From Clostridiales bacterium (GTDB taxonomy: Bacteria > Bacillota > Clostridia > Oscillospirales > CAG-272), in the NCBI GenBank assembly GCA_003523225.1, contig DPGK01000004.1, forward strand, positions 1-64,000: a stretch of DNA of 64,000 nt. Reading direction: 5' to 3'. Positions 9,342-17,486 of this stretch are shown piece after piece. The translations under genes and the position numbers were made by a program. The notes under the pieces are model-generated. The model searched no databases, was not told the origin of the DNA, and worked only from the letters and a program-made list of their open reading frames with translations. The stretch's first letter is position 1. Each line of letters begins with the position of its first letter.

Positions 9342-10306
9342 GCTTGCCTGTATACCCTATGCCGCTGACCTATGTGGCAAAGTCTCCGATATGGGGCGGA
9401 AAAGAGCTTGAACGGCGCTTCGGCAAGCACGCGGACGCTTCCGCCATAGGCGAAACCTGGGAGCTGACCGTCCGCGAGAGTGAAATGAGCGTCATTCGAG
9501 GCGGCGAATGCGACGGAATGACGCTTGGCGATTATATCAGAAAAAGCGGCGGAAAAGCCGTTGGACGGGATTTTCCGTCCGACGGGCGCTTCCCGCTGCT
9601 GATAAAGTTCATCGACGCCGCCGACAGGCTGTCGGTGCAGGTTCACCCGGATGACGCATATGCCGCGCGGGTAGAGAACGGTGTCGGTAAGACCGAAATG
9701 TGGTATGTCATCGACGCCGCGCCGGGTGCGGAGCTTGTAATGGGGCTTGCCGAGGGCAAAACACCGGACGATCTGCGTTCGGCGGCGCTCTCGGGTGCAG
9801 ATATTTCCTCATGCCTGCGATATGTTCCGGTAAAGCCGGGAGATTGCTTTTTCATTCCGTCGGGTATGATCCACGCCATAGGAAAGGGAATACTTATCGC
9901 CGAGATACAGCAGAACTGCGACCTGACCTACCGACTTTGGGATTACGGGCGGGTCGGTGCGGACGGCAAGCCGCGTGAGCTGCACACCGGGAAGGCGTGC
10001 GATGTTATCCGAGTTTTTTCGGATGCGGAGGTTGAGGCTGAACGCTTTGAAAAATGCAGTGAGAAGCCCGGACGTGGAATGCTTGCCTCGTGCAGATATT
10101 TCACCGTTTTTTCCGGAAAAGACGGCGACATTTTCTGCGCCGGGGAAGACTCATTCAATTCCGTTCTTTGCTATGAGGGAAGCGGATGTCTTGAGTGGAG
10201 CGGGGGCAGAGTCGCTATTAAAGCGGGAGACAGTATTTTCATGCCTGCCGGATCAGGCAGATACCGCATCTGCGGAGACGCAAGGATGCTTATAAGCAGT
10301 ATGTGA
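9338..10306 (+). CDS. manA: Mannose-6-phosphate isomerase, class I
   Basis: The 322-residue protein interconverts mannose 6-phosphate and fructose 6-phosphate in the cytosol. It shows the short Firmicutes class I layout: the opening SPIWGGKELERRFG, zinc ligands in SVQVHPDDAYA, the TEMWYV strand, and SGMIHAIGKG with EIQQNCDLTYRLWDYGR. A C-terminal cupin half follows. The start codon overlaps the preceding stop (ATGA), so it is translationally coupled to the PHP gene. This suggests that the giant protein and sugar-phosphate metabolism share a transcript, although a common function is not shown. Confidence 0.93.
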   Translation: MSLPVYPMPLTYVAKSPIWGGKELERRFGKHADASAIGETWELTVRESEMSVIRGGECDGMTLGDYIRKSGGKAVGRDFPSDGRFPLLIKFIDAADRLSVQVHPDDAYAARVENGVGKTEMWYVIDAAPGAELVMGLAEGKTPDDLRSAALSGADISSCLRYVPVKPGDCFFIPSGMIHAIGKGILIAEIQQNCDLTYRLWDYGRVGADGKPRELHTGKACDVIRVFSDAEVEAERFEKCSEKPGRGMLASCRYFTVFSGKDGDIFCAGEDSFNSVLCYEGSGCLEWSGGRVAIKAGDSIFMPAGSGRYRICGDARMLISSM

Positions 10307-10330
10307 TCGCTATACTTATACACCAAAAGA

Positions 10331-10364
10331 CCCCTGCTGTCGCGCCATAGCGCGGCAGCAGGGG
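10331..10364 (-). terminator. Convergent terminator hairpin between manA and rplL
   Basis: CCCCTGCTG and CAGCAGGGG close an imperfect 14-15 bp stem with CGCGCC/CGCG inside. On the minus strand it is followed by TCTTTT, so it ends rplJ-rplL. It may also stop manA transcripts arriving from the other side. Confidence 0.8.
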
Positions 10365-10378
10365 TTATATAAAACGGT

Positions 10379-10410
10379 AGGCTGCCGGAAGCTTGCGCTT
10401 CCGACAGCCT
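10379..10410 (-). terminator. Second hairpin downstream of rplL
   Basis: AGGCTG...CAGCCT encloses GGAAGC/GCTTCC with a tight loop. On the minus strand it precedes ACCGTTTTATATAA. A third weak inverted repeat (CCGAACA/TGTTCGG) lies at 10413-10438, so three hairpins are stacked after rplL. Confidence 0.55.
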
Positions 10411-10444
10411 GTCCGAACAGCAGGATTTGATTGTTCGGGGTAAA

Positions 10445-10825
10445 TTATTTGATTTCGACGGTTGCGCCGGCTTCGGTGAGCTGAGCCTTGATGGACTCTG
10501 CCTCGTCCTTGGAGCAGCCTTCCTTGAGAGTCTTGGGAGCGCCTTCGACGAGCTCTTTGGCTTCCTTGAGTCCGAGACCGGTGATCTCGCGGACGACCTT
10601 GATAACGCCGAGCTTGCTGGAGCCGAAGCTTGCAAGAACAACGTCAAATTCGGTCTTTTCCTCGGCGGCGGGAGCGGCGGCAGCACCGGCAACAGCGGGA
10701 CCGGCAACCATAGCGGCAGCGGATACGCCAAAGGTCTCTTCAACTTCCTTTACGAGGTCGTTGAGCTCAAGTATGGTAAGAGATTTGATTTCTTCAACAA
10801 TAGCAGTGATTTTTTCGGATGCCAT
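10445..10825 (-). CDS. rplL: Ribosomal protein L7/L12 (bL12)
   Basis: The 126-residue protein has the N-terminal dimerisation helices ([22 protein letters not shown]), an Ala/Gly/Pro-rich hinge around residues 38-55, and the C-terminal factor-binding domain with [24 protein letters not shown]. It forms the stalk that recruits elongation-factor GTPases. It lies 59 bp after rplJ with a GGAGG site. The rpoB gene that commonly follows in Firmicutes is absent; manA is convergent instead. Confidence 0.98.
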   Translation of the reverse strand: MASEKITAIVEEIKSLTILELNDLVKEVEETFGVSAAAMVAGPAVAGAAAAPAAEEKTEFDVVLASFGSSKLGVIKVVREITGLGLKEAKELVEGAPKTLKEGCSKDEAESIKAQLTEAGATVEIK

Positions 10826-10884
10826 TTCAGTAATCCTCCTGATAATAGATAATTGATTTTGTTTTCAGATTCCGCAGGGGCAGA

Positions 10885-11436
10885 TCAAGCCTCGGCGGTA
10901 GCGGCTTCCGCAGGAGCGGCCTCCGCGGGTGCTTCCGCGCTCTCGGGCTCTTTCTTTGCAGCGGCGTCGAGAACGAAAGCGAGTTTGTAGAGCGGGCTGA
11001 GCAGACTGCCGAGCAGCTTTCCGACGAGAACATCCTTGGAAGGAATCTCGGCGAGGGCGAGAACGTTCTTTTCGTCAAGAACTTCTCCGTCAACGTATCC
11101 TGCAAGGATCTTGAAGCTTTCGATCTTGTCAGCGTATTCCTTCAGGATCTTGGCGGGAGCGACGGCGTCCTTTTCGCTGATCGCAATAGCGGTCATGCCG
11201 GTGAGGTGCTGCTTGATTTCCGAGTAGCCGCATTCGTCGCAGGCTCTGCCGGTCAGGGTGTTTTTGACGACCATGTACTTGACGCCTGCTTCACGCAGTG
11301 CCTTGCGCATTTTGGTGTCGTCATCAACTGTGATACCCTGATAATTGACAATAACGCCTGAGGCTGAGTTACGGATCAGCTCGGAAAGGTCGGAAACAAC
11401 CTGCTGCTTCTGCTCAAGTATGGCTTTGCTGGGCAT
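10885..11436 (-). CDS. rplJ: Ribosomal protein L10 (uL10)
   Basis: The 183-residue protein anchors L7/L12 dimers to 23S rRNA. It begins MPSKAILEQKQQVV after AAGGAG; the longer open frame upstream runs back into the leader RNA and is rejected. Recognisable segments are VNYQGITVDDDTKMRKALREAGVKYMVVKNTL and the C-terminal L12-binding helix. The last 25 residues are an Ala/Glu/Pro-rich tail. The gene is preceded by a typical L10 leader with an attenuator, which implies autoregulation by the L10-L12 complex. Confidence 0.97.
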   Translation of the reverse strand: MPSKAILEQKQQVVSDLSELIRNSASGVIVNYQGITVDDDTKMRKALREAGVKYMVVKNTLTGRACDECGYSEIKQHLTGMTAIAISEKDAVAPAKILKEYADKIESFKILAGYVDGEVLDEKNVLALAEIPSKDVLVGKLLGSLLSPLYKLAFVLDAAAKKEPESAEAPAEAAPAEAATAEA

Positions 11437-11479
11437 GTTATTATCTCCTTTGATCGTTAATCGGACCTTCAGAAAGTGT

Positions 11480-11526
11480 AAAAAAATATCTTTCTCCCGC
11501 AGTGGCTCGCAACTGCGCCGAGAAAG
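11480..11526 (-). terminator. Attenuator hairpin in the rplJ leader
   Basis: CTTTCTC-CGCAGT pairs with ACTGCG-GAGAAAG (one mismatch) and the minus strand continues with a run of seven T. It lies between the L10-binding element and the rplJ start, where regulated premature termination would occur. Confidence 0.85.
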
Positions 11527-11610
11527 ACACAAAAAAGATATTATCTTAACAGTGCGCTTTCCTCGGCAGGGTGGCTTTCGCTTTTACGGGAACCTGCTGT
11601 CTTAGGTCAA
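11527..11610 (-). ncRNA. Ribosomal protein L10 leader
   Basis: Read on the minus strand this begins GACCTAAGACAGCAGGT and continues to CACCCTGCCGAGG. These are the paired conserved elements of the L10 leader (kink-turn region bound by L10-L12) known from Bacillus and other Firmicutes. It starts right after the predicted transcription start and is followed by an intrinsic terminator and rplJ. Confidence 0.88.
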
Positions 11611-11617
11611 CATGAAT

Positions 11618-11645
11618 ATTATACTCATTTTCTTTGCTTTGTCAA
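11618..11645 (-). promoter_or_regulatory. Promoter of the rplJ-rplL operon
   Basis: On the minus strand TTGACA and TATAAT are separated by 16 bp; transcription would start at about 11611, at the first base of the L10 leader. The rplK and rplA genes are not upstream, so this promoter drives a two-gene stalk operon. Confidence 0.85.
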
Positions 11646-11812
11646 TACCTTTTTTCAAAAAAGCGGGAATTATTTTTCTGAAAAAATGTACATATACCGT
11701 GGGAGGGATAATTCTTCCTTGTACACAGTGTGTTCATATTTTTGTATTATAATTGTTTTCGAATCTTTTGTACCGGCTTGAACGGTACATACGGCTGAAA
11801 GGATCCCTTTTT

Positions 11813-12802
11813 ATGAATTCGGACAATAAACCTGAAAAGCGGTCGATAGCGAAAGCACGGCTGTACTTATTTCTGCTTTTGTGTTCTGTGGCTCTGACTG
11901 CCGCACTCAGAGTTGTTGCTGTCTTTACCTGTTACGATGCCGACATCGGTTATTTCATGCGCGGCATGATTGTCCCCGAGATCAGCACTGTCTGCTGTGT
12001 GCTTTGCTGTGTCGCAGCTGTGATCTTTCCGCAGCTGTTCAAGAAGCTTTCTGCCAGATCGGAAGGCATATATGTGAATCAGCATTCGGGACTTGAGTAT
12101 TTTGCAACGGCTTATGCTGCGTTTGTGATGCTGGGCGGTTTTGTTTATGAGCTTTATCACTGCATTGCCGACAACACGGTGGGCAGTATGCTTTCAAAAG
12201 CTGCGGCGCTTATTGAGTCGTCAGCCGATAACGCTTATGCGGCGCGCAGCTATCGCATTCAGGCAGGTATTATTATAATAGGTATAATTGCCTCCGCCGC
12301 CTCCGCGGTCTACTTCCTGCTCAGGCTCAATGAGAAGCGCAGCCGCGAGTGGCACGTGCTGGTCGGGTTTGCTCCCGGTCTGCGTGGAGTTTCCGGACTT
12401 GCCGCAATTTATTTTGACATGACCGTTGAGATGAACAGCCCGAACAAGCTGATACTTCAGGCGGCGCTCATCTCTGTGATGATATACTTTGTTTACGAGC
12501 TTCGTATGCTGCTTGGCGGCAAAAAAGCGCATCCGCGCGCCTACGTTGCCTCCGGACTGGTTGCAGTTGCGCTGTCGGCTTCGGCGGCGATCCCGCTCAT
12601 CTGCGGATATTTTGCCGGTCTTATCTCAAATTCTTATTTCTTCACCGAGTCATTTTTCTGCTTCAATATGATGATATATATTGCATTCAGAACGATTTCC
12701 TTTATCCGCCGGGAATACCTTACGCCCGCGGTTGCCGACGAGAGCGTCCCGAAGGACGGTGAAGCTGCACCCAAAGAGGAGTCTCCGACAGGATCGGAAT
12801 AA
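11813..12802 (+). CDS. Polytopic membrane protein of unknown function
   Basis: I do not recognise this 329-residue protein. It has about eight hydrophobic segments: LYLFLLLCSVALTAAL, a Cys-rich one (STVCCVLCCVAAVIF), AYAAFVMLGGFVYELY, AGIIIIGIIASAASAV, two in the middle, VASGLVAVALSASAAIPLI and FFCFNMMIYIAF. Short charged loops separate them, and an acidic Glu/Pro-rich cytosolic tail ends the protein. The start chosen is the ATG after GAAAGGA; an upstream in-frame extension lacks a site. A possible TATAAT lies near 11746 but no good -35 accompanies it. It is followed by a DNA-binding protein 45 bp downstream, so the two may form a small operon. Confidence 0.7.
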   Translation: MNSDNKPEKRSIAKARLYLFLLLCSVALTAALRVVAVFTCYDADIGYFMRGMIVPEISTVCCVLCCVAAVIFPQLFKKLSARSEGIYVNQHSGLEYFATAYAAFVMLGGFVYELYHCIADNTVGSMLSKAAALIESSADNAYAARSYRIQAGIIIIGIIASAASAVYFLLRLNEKRSREWHVLVGFAPGLRGVSGLAAIYFDMTVEMNSPNKLILQAALISVMIYFVYELRMLLGGKKAHPRAYVASGLVAVALSASAAIPLICGYFAGLISNSYFFTESFFCFNMMIYIAFRTISFIRREYLTPAVADESVPKDGEAAPKEESPTGSE

Positions 12803-12847
12803 TTTCACGCGCGACCCGTAACTTTTCAGAAAGGGCGTAAGTTCAGA

Positions 12848-13435
12848 ATGAGCGGTGCATCGGCTGACGAAAGGATCAGATGGCTTCATAAACGGATATC
12901 GGACGGCTGTTACCCCAACGCCGTCCGGCTTTCCGAGCGCTTCGGTATCTCACGCCGCCAGGCGACGAGGGATGTGGAATATATGCGCCGTGAGCTCGGC
13001 GCCCCTTTGACGTACGATTCAAAGCATCGCGGCTTTTGCTATACTGCAGATTTTTCGCTCCCCGCCTCGATAAATGTTGCCGAGCCGGATGACTATGTCG
13101 GTCTTATTGCCGAGATGGGGGATATGTCCGGAGACGGCGGTGTGCTTGCCTCCGACGGCGCGACGCAGATGAGCATTCCGTATGACGCACTGCTTGAAAT
13201 TCCCGACAAGCTGACGGTCATGAAGCTTGGAAAGATAATAACCGGACGGGTCCCGGTGCGCAGAAAAAGCGGAGGGGAGAACCGATATTACTGTGAGTTC
13301 GGAAGTGTTGAGGCGTTTCTCGGCGTGCTTATGGCGATTGGAGCACCGGTCAGGATAATCAGTCCGGCGTGGCTCAGGGAACGTTTGCGGGAGAGCGCTT
13401 CCAATCTGCTTGACGCAAACAGCGATAATGTGTAA
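12848..13435 (+). CDS. HTH regulator with WYL-like C-terminus
   Basis: The 195-residue protein opens with a winged helix-turn-helix of the HTH_11/DeoR type (RLSERFGISRRQATRDVEYMRRELGAPL, residues about 25-52), followed by the RGFCYT strand typical of YafY-like regulators. The C-terminal 60 residues (FLGVLMAIGAPVRIISPAWLRERL) resemble the end of a WYL domain, which senses ligands. The protein is shorter than usual for the family (about 300), with the middle of the sensor compressed. Target and ligand are unknown. A co-transcribed membrane protein lies upstream and the S10 leader follows. Confidence 0.7.
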   Translation: MSGASADERIRWLHKRISDGCYPNAVRLSERFGISRRQATRDVEYMRRELGAPLTYDSKHRGFCYTADFSLPASINVAEPDDYVGLIAEMGDMSGDGGVLASDGATQMSIPYDALLEIPDKLTVMKLGKIITGRVPVRRKSGGENRYYCEFGSVEAFLGVLMAIGAPVRIISPAWLRERLRESASNLLDANSDNV

Positions 13436-13485
13436 ATTGCACAAAAATAAAAAGAATATTTGTGAAAATTCTCCCTTATCCCATA

Positions 13486-13514
13486 TTGCATAATGGTGTC
13501 ATTTATTGTATAAT
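13486..13514 (+). promoter_or_regulatory. Promoter of the S10 ribosomal operon
   Basis: TTGCAT (13486-13491) and TATAAT (13509-13514) are separated by 17 bp. It lies about 385 bp before rpsJ, leaving a long untranslated leader. Confidence 0.75.
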
Positions 13515-13519
13515 AACAA

Positions 13520-13899
13520 AGCTTGATGTGCGAAGTATGCGTTGAAGCGAAAGGTTGCCGCCGAAGCTACCGTCGAGGCGGGTAATTTTCGTGGAGTATG
13601 TCCGTTTTAACCGGGCGAAAGCCGATTGCTGCGGGAAACCGCGTGCAGTCGAAGGGTAAAGTTAAGCACCCGGCAATCCCTGATTGCCCCGCGGTTTTCT
13701 TTGCGCCGTTTTCCGGAATTTGCGCAGCCGTCTTATCGTGACGGACGGAGGCGACAGATTTCGGTTTTTGTATGGCCGGAAAAAGAAACGCACGGGTCGG
13801 TGCAAAACAAAAAGCCCCCGTCATAAGGAACGCAGGACGCGCAAAAGCTTCAATATTATAATACGCGGTGCGCGTAAATCCAATGAGGAGGCAAAATCA
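13520..13899 (+). promoter_or_regulatory. Structured 5' leader of the S10 operon
   Basis: Roughly 380 nt precede rpsJ with no convincing gene; the frames crossing it have no ribosome binding sites. The region contains many paired segments, including a terminator-like hairpin (13636-13702) and a competing pairing (13624-13635 with 13669-13678). E. coli regulates its S10 operon by L4 binding to the leader; whether L4 or another protein acts here is inference. A second C/G-rich section (13740-13870) precedes the GAGGAGG site of rpsJ. Confidence 0.6.
13636..13702 (+). terminator. Putative attenuator terminator in the S10 leader
   Basis: AAACCGCG (13636-13643) pairs exactly with CGCGGTTT (13690-13697), enclosing a local hairpin GCAATC-CCT-GATTGC (13673-13687), and TTTTCTTT follows. 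An alternative pairing of the GCAATC strand with 13624-13629 would prevent it. Confidence 0.55.
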
Positions 13900-14211
13900 A
13901 TGGCAGTTAAAGAGAAGATCAGAATCCGTCTTAAGAGCTACGACCACACTCTGGTCGATGCGGCGGCGGCGAAAATCGTCGAAGTTGCAAAGCGCAACGG
14001 TGCTGAGGTTTCCGGACCTGTTCCGCTCCCTACCGAGAAGGAGATCGTTACCATTCTCCGTGCGGTCCACAAATACAAGGACAGCCGTGAGCAGTTCGAG
14101 CTTCGCAACCATAAGAGACTGATTGACATCGTAAAACCGTCAAAGAAGCTGACAGAAGAGCTGATGAACATCGAGCTCCCCGCCGGCGTTGACATCCAGG
14201 TCACACTCTGA
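13900..14211 (+). CDS. rpsJ: Ribosomal protein S10 (uS10)
   Basis: The 103-residue protein, [20 protein letters not shown] onward, is a full-length S10 of the 30S head; in bacteria it also partners NusB in antitermination. It shows [16 protein letters not shown] and the C-terminal VDIQVTL strand. The start follows GAGGAGG; an in-frame extension of 72 codons lies in the leader and is rejected. It is the first gene of the S10-spc-alpha cluster. Confidence 0.98.
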   Translation: MAVKEKIRIRLKSYDHTLVDAAAAKIVEVAKRNGAEVSGPVPLPTEKEIVTILRAVHKYKDSREQFELRNHKRLIDIVKPSKKLTEELMNIELPAGVDIQVTL

Positions 14212-14340
14212 GCGTGACGGGATGCCAAAGTCTCGGCAAAACCCAGAAGACAAGCCCCCAAAAGGGGTACTTGTTGGTCAAGTTGGCGCAATCCGAAAGG
14301 AAAATCTCAAAACGCCAACCAATAACCCACAGGAGGAAAA
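14212..14340 (+). other. rpsJ-rplC spacer with two hairpins
   Basis: This 129-bp gap is longer than the other gaps in the cluster. It holds ACAAG-(CC)CCCC/GGGG-(TA)CTTGT at 14250-14274 and GTTGGCG/CGCCAAC at 14282-14319. Neither is followed by a T-run, so they look like RNA processing or protein-binding structures rather than terminators. Confidence 0.4.
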
Positions 14341-14973
14341 ATGAAAAAAGGAATTATCGGTAAGAAAATCGGTATGACACAGATTTTCGACGAGGTCGGA
14401 AACGTCATCCCGGTAACGGTGATTCAGGCGGGTCCCTGCGTTGTCGCACAGCGCAAGACCGCAGAACGCGACGGCTATGAGGCCGTACAGCTTGGCTTTA
14501 CGGATGCAAAAGCAAAGCAGACGAACAAAGCCGAAGCGGGACACTTCGAAAAGAACGGTCTTGCGGTGAAGAAGCACCTCAAGGAGTTCCGTCTTGACGA
14601 TTGCTCAGCTTATTCGGTCGGCGACGTCGTATCTGTCGAAACCTTCGCCGTAGGCGATAAGGTCGACGTTACCGGTACGACCAAGGGACACGGATACACC
14701 GGCGTTATCAAGAGATGGAATCACCACAGACTGAAGATGACGCACGGAGTCGGACCTGTACACCGTGAGGTCGGCTCAATGGGCGCAAACTCCAGCCCGT
14801 CCCGCGTGTTCAAGAACAAGAAGATGGCAGGTCAGTACGGTCACGAACAGGTCACCATCCTTAATCTGAACGTAGTCAAGATCGACAAGGAAAACAACCT
14901 TATCGCCATCCGCGGCGCTGTCCCCGGAGTAAAAGGCGGCATCGTGTTTATCCGCGATTCGATCAAGGCATGA
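14341..14973 (+). CDS. rplC: Ribosomal protein L3 (uL3)
   Basis: The 210-residue protein begins MKKGIIGKKIGMTQIFDE. It contains the peptidyl-transferase-centre loop with GVIKRWNHHRLKMTHGVGPVHREVGSMG and the QVTILNLNVVKID strand. It is an early assembly protein of the 50S subunit. AGGAGG precedes the start. Confidence 0.98.
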   Translation: MKKGIIGKKIGMTQIFDEVGNVIPVTVIQAGPCVVAQRKTAERDGYEAVQLGFTDAKAKQTNKAEAGHFEKNGLAVKKHLKEFRLDDCSAYSVGDVVSVETFAVGDKVDVTGTTKGHGYTGVIKRWNHHRLKMTHGVGPVHREVGSMGANSSPSRVFKNKKMAGQYGHEQVTILNLNVVKIDKENNLIAIRGAVPGVKGGIVFIRDSIKA

Positions 14974-14992
14974 GAGACAAGGAGGATAAACA

Positions 14993-15679
14993 ATGCCTAG
15001 CGTAAAAGTTGTTGATATGACAGGCAAAGAGGTCGGCGAAATCAACCTCTCCGAAAAGCTTTTCGGAGCTGAGGTCTCAGGCCCCGTTCTCCATGCCGCG
15101 GTCAGAGCATATCTGCTCAATCAGAGACAGGGCACACAGTCCACTCTTACCCGCACCGAGGTTTCGGGCGGCGGAAGAAAGCCCTGGAGACAGAAGGGAA
15201 CCGGACGCGCCCGTCAGGGTTCGACTCGTTCTCCTCAGTGGACACACGGCGGCGTGGCTCTCGGACCGAAGCCCAGAGACTACCGCGTAACGCTTAACAA
15301 GAAGACCCGCAGAGCCGCTCTTGCGAGCGCGCTTTCCGCTAAGGTCGCCGAGGGCAATCTCGTCGTTGTGGATTCCGTAAAGCTCGATGCTTACAAGACC
15401 TCCGCGATGGTCGGTATGTTTGCCGCTCTCGGACTTACCAAGGAAGTCACGAAGAATTACAAGGAAAACGGCGAGGTCAAGACCCGCACCGCCAAGGTTG
15501 CCGAGAAGACCCTGCTCGTTCTCCCTGAGGTTGACAAGCACGTGATCAAGAGCTGCGACAATATTCCCACTGCAGCGACCACCCTTTACAGCACCATCAA
15601 CGTCTACGACGTTCTGAATGCCGAAAAGCTGGTCATGACACGCGAGGCTGTCGAAAAGCTTGAGGAGGTGTACGCATGA
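14993..15679 (+). CDS. rplD: Ribosomal protein L4 (uL4)
   Basis: The 228-residue protein lines the peptide exit tunnel. The extended loop GGGRKPWRQKGTGRARQGS is present, with RSPQWTHGGVALGPKPRDY after it. An acidic/basic insertion near residues 155-170 (TKNYKENGEVKTRTAKVAEK) makes it somewhat longer than the usual 205-207 residues. In gamma-proteobacteria L4 represses its own operon at the leader. Its stop overlaps rplW by four bases. Confidence 0.97.
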   Translation: MPSVKVVDMTGKEVGEINLSEKLFGAEVSGPVLHAAVRAYLLNQRQGTQSTLTRTEVSGGGRKPWRQKGTGRARQGSTRSPQWTHGGVALGPKPRDYRVTLNKKTRRAALASALSAKVAEGNLVVVDSVKLDAYKTSAMVGMFAALGLTKEVTKNYKENGEVKTRTAKVAEKTLLVLPEVDKHVIKSCDNIPTAATTLYSTINVYDVLNAEKLVMTREAVEKLEEVYA

Positions 15680-15972
15680 AGAAAATGGTACAGGATATCA
15701 TCATAAAGCCGGTCATCAGCGAAGCCGGTATGGATATGATGAATCAGAAAAAGTATGTTTTCAAGGTAATGAGCAGCGCCACCAAGCCCGAGATCGCAGA
15801 AGCGGTCGAGACAATGTTCGGCGTAAAGGTTGCCTCCGTCAACACCATCACGATGAAGCGCAAGCCCAAGAGACTCGGCGTACACTTCGGCTACACCTCC
15901 GAATGGAAGAAAGCCATAGTTACCCTTACCGAAGACTCGAAGACCATTGCCTTCTTCGACGGTATGAACTGA
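15676..15972 (+). CDS. rplW: Ribosomal protein L23 (uL23)
   Basis: The 98-residue protein (QDIIIKPVISEAGMDMM; KRKPKRLGVHFGYTSEWKKAIVTL) sits at the exit of the ribosomal tunnel and docks trigger factor and SRP. It overlaps rplD by ATGA, with GAGGAGG inside the end of rplD. Confidence 0.97.
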   Translation: MKKMVQDIIIKPVISEAGMDMMNQKKYVFKVMSSATKPEIAEAVETMFGVKVASVNTITMKRKPKRLGVHFGYTSEWKKAIVTLTEDSKTIAFFDGMN

Positions 15973-15992
15973 GAAAGTAGGAGGAAAGAATA

Positions 15993-16823
15993 ATGCCTAC
16001 GATCAAACTTAAACCCACCACTCCTTCAAGAAGACAGATGACTCTGCCCACCTTCGAGGAACTGACCAAGTTCAGCCCCGAAAAGAGCCTTATCGTTATC
16101 AAGAAGAAGAATGCCGGACGCAACGCGAACGGCAAGATCACCGTCCGTCACAGAGGCGGCGGCAACAAGCAGAAATACCGTATCATCGACTTCCGCCGTC
16201 TTAACGAGGCGCCGGCAAAGGTCATCGGTATTGAATACGACCCCAACCGTACCGCTTACATCGCACTGCTTCAGACCGAAGCCGGCGAGAAGAGCTACGT
16301 TATCGCTCCTGTCGGACTTACCGCCGGTGATACCGTTTACTGCGGTCCCGACGCCGATATCAAGCCCGGTAACACACTTCCCGTTGCAAACATTCCTGTA
16401 GGTACCATTATCTACAACATCGAGCTTTACCCCGGCAAGGGCGGTCAGCTTGTTCGCTCCGCCGGCGCTGCCGCACAGCTCATTTCCAAGGAAAACGGCG
16501 TGTGCCTGGTCCGTCTGCCCTCAGGTGAAGTCAGACAGATCCGCCTTGATTGCAAGGCGACGATCGGTCAGGTCGGCAACATCGAGCACGACACAGTCAA
16601 GCTCGGTAAGGCAGGTAAGACCCGTCACAAGGGCGTCCGTCCCACCGTCCGCGGTTCAGTCATGAACCCCTGCGATCACCCGCACGGCGGCGGCGAGGGC
16701 AAGTCTCCGGTAGGACATCCTGGTCCGCTTACTCCGTGGGGCAAGCCCGCTCTCGGCTATAAGACGAGAAATAAGAAGGCGAGAACCGAAAAGTTCATCG
16801 TCAAACACAGAAACGCTAAGTAA
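15993..16823 (+). CDS. rplB: Ribosomal protein L2 (uL2)
   Basis: The 276-residue protein is full length. It has the N-terminal [10 protein letters not shown] segment, the [25 protein letters not shown]-binding region and the near-invariant C-terminal [14 protein letters not shown] loop with the histidine implicated in peptidyl transfer. It is needed for subunit association. GGAGG precedes the start. Confidence 0.98.
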   Translation: MPTIKLKPTTPSRRQMTLPTFEELTKFSPEKSLIVIKKKNAGRNANGKITVRHRGGGNKQKYRIIDFRRLNEAPAKVIGIEYDPNRTAYIALLQTEAGEKSYVIAPVGLTAGDTVYCGPDADIKPGNTLPVANIPVGTIIYNIELYPGKGGQLVRSAGAAAQLISKENGVCLVRLPSGEVRQIRLDCKATIGQVGNIEHDTVKLGKAGKTRHKGVRPTVRGSVMNPCDHPHGGGEGKSPVGHPGPLTPWGKPALGYKTRNKKARTEKFIVKHRNAK

Positions 16824-16836
16824 GGAGGGAATATAA

Positions 16837-17115
16837 ATGAGCAGAAGTCTTAAAAAGGCGCCGTTCGTAGAAAAGAAGCTCTACGACCGTATTTGCGCCA
16901 TGAATGCCAAAAACGAGAAGAAGGTCATAAAGACCTGGTCCCGTGCTTCGGTCATATTCCCCGAATTCGTTGGTCACACTATCGCCGTCCATGACGGCCG
17001 CAAGCATGTCCCGGTGTACATCATCGAGGATATGGTCGGCCACAGACTGGGCGAGTTCGCTCCTACACGTCTTTTCAAGGGTCACTCCGGTTCAAAGACG
17101 TCTAACAGCAACTAA
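16837..17115 (+). CDS. rpsS: Ribosomal protein S19 (uS19)
   Basis: The 92-residue protein has the hallmark [14 protein letters not shown] start and the GHKLGEF-type segment as [11 protein letters not shown]. It binds 16S rRNA in the 30S head near S13. AGGAGG lies upstream; rplB ends 13 bp before. Confidence 0.98.
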   Translation: MSRSLKKAPFVEKKLYDRICAMNAKNEKKVIKTWSRASVIFPEFVGHTIAVHDGRKHVPVYIIEDMVGHRLGEFAPTRLFKGHSGSKTSNSN

Positions 17116-17132
17116 GGGGAGGCATAAGGATT

Positions 17133-17486
17133 ATGGAAGCAAAAGCTTATCTTAAATACGTGCGCATTTCTCCCCGAAAGGTGAAAATAGTTCTCGACCT
17201 TATCCGCGGTAAAGACGCAGACGTCGCAATGGCGATTCTGAAGCACACCCCCAAGGCAGCCTCCGAGGAGCTTATCAAGCTGCTCAAGAGCGCAATTGCC
17301 AACGCAGACCACAACTTCCACATGGATACATCAAAGCTCTACGTAAGCGAGTGCTTTGTGTGTCCCGGACCCACCCTTAAGAGAATGATGCCCAGAGCCA
17401 AGGGTTCGGGCGACAGAATTCTCAAGAGAACGTCACATGTTACCCTTGCAGTCAAGGAGAGAGAAACCAAGGAGGTCAATGCGTAA
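17133..17486 (+). CDS. rplV: Ribosomal protein L22 (uL22)
   Basis: The 117-residue protein spans the exit tunnel. It shows [19 protein letters not shown] and the long hairpin region [26 protein letters not shown], the region where macrolide-resistance changes occur in other species. Its stop overlaps the rpsC start by one base. Confidence 0.98.
   Translation: MEAKAYLKYVRISPRKVKIVLDLIRGKDADVAMAILKHTPKAASEELIKLLKSAIANADHNFHMDTSKLYVSECFVCPGPTLKRMMPRAKGSGDRILKRTSHVTLAVKERETKEVNA

Noticed and set aside
13567-13899. Open frames crossing the S10 leader
   Set aside because: They lack start signals and run through paired RNA segments; the in-frame extension of rpsJ is not needed because GAGGAGG precedes the usual start.
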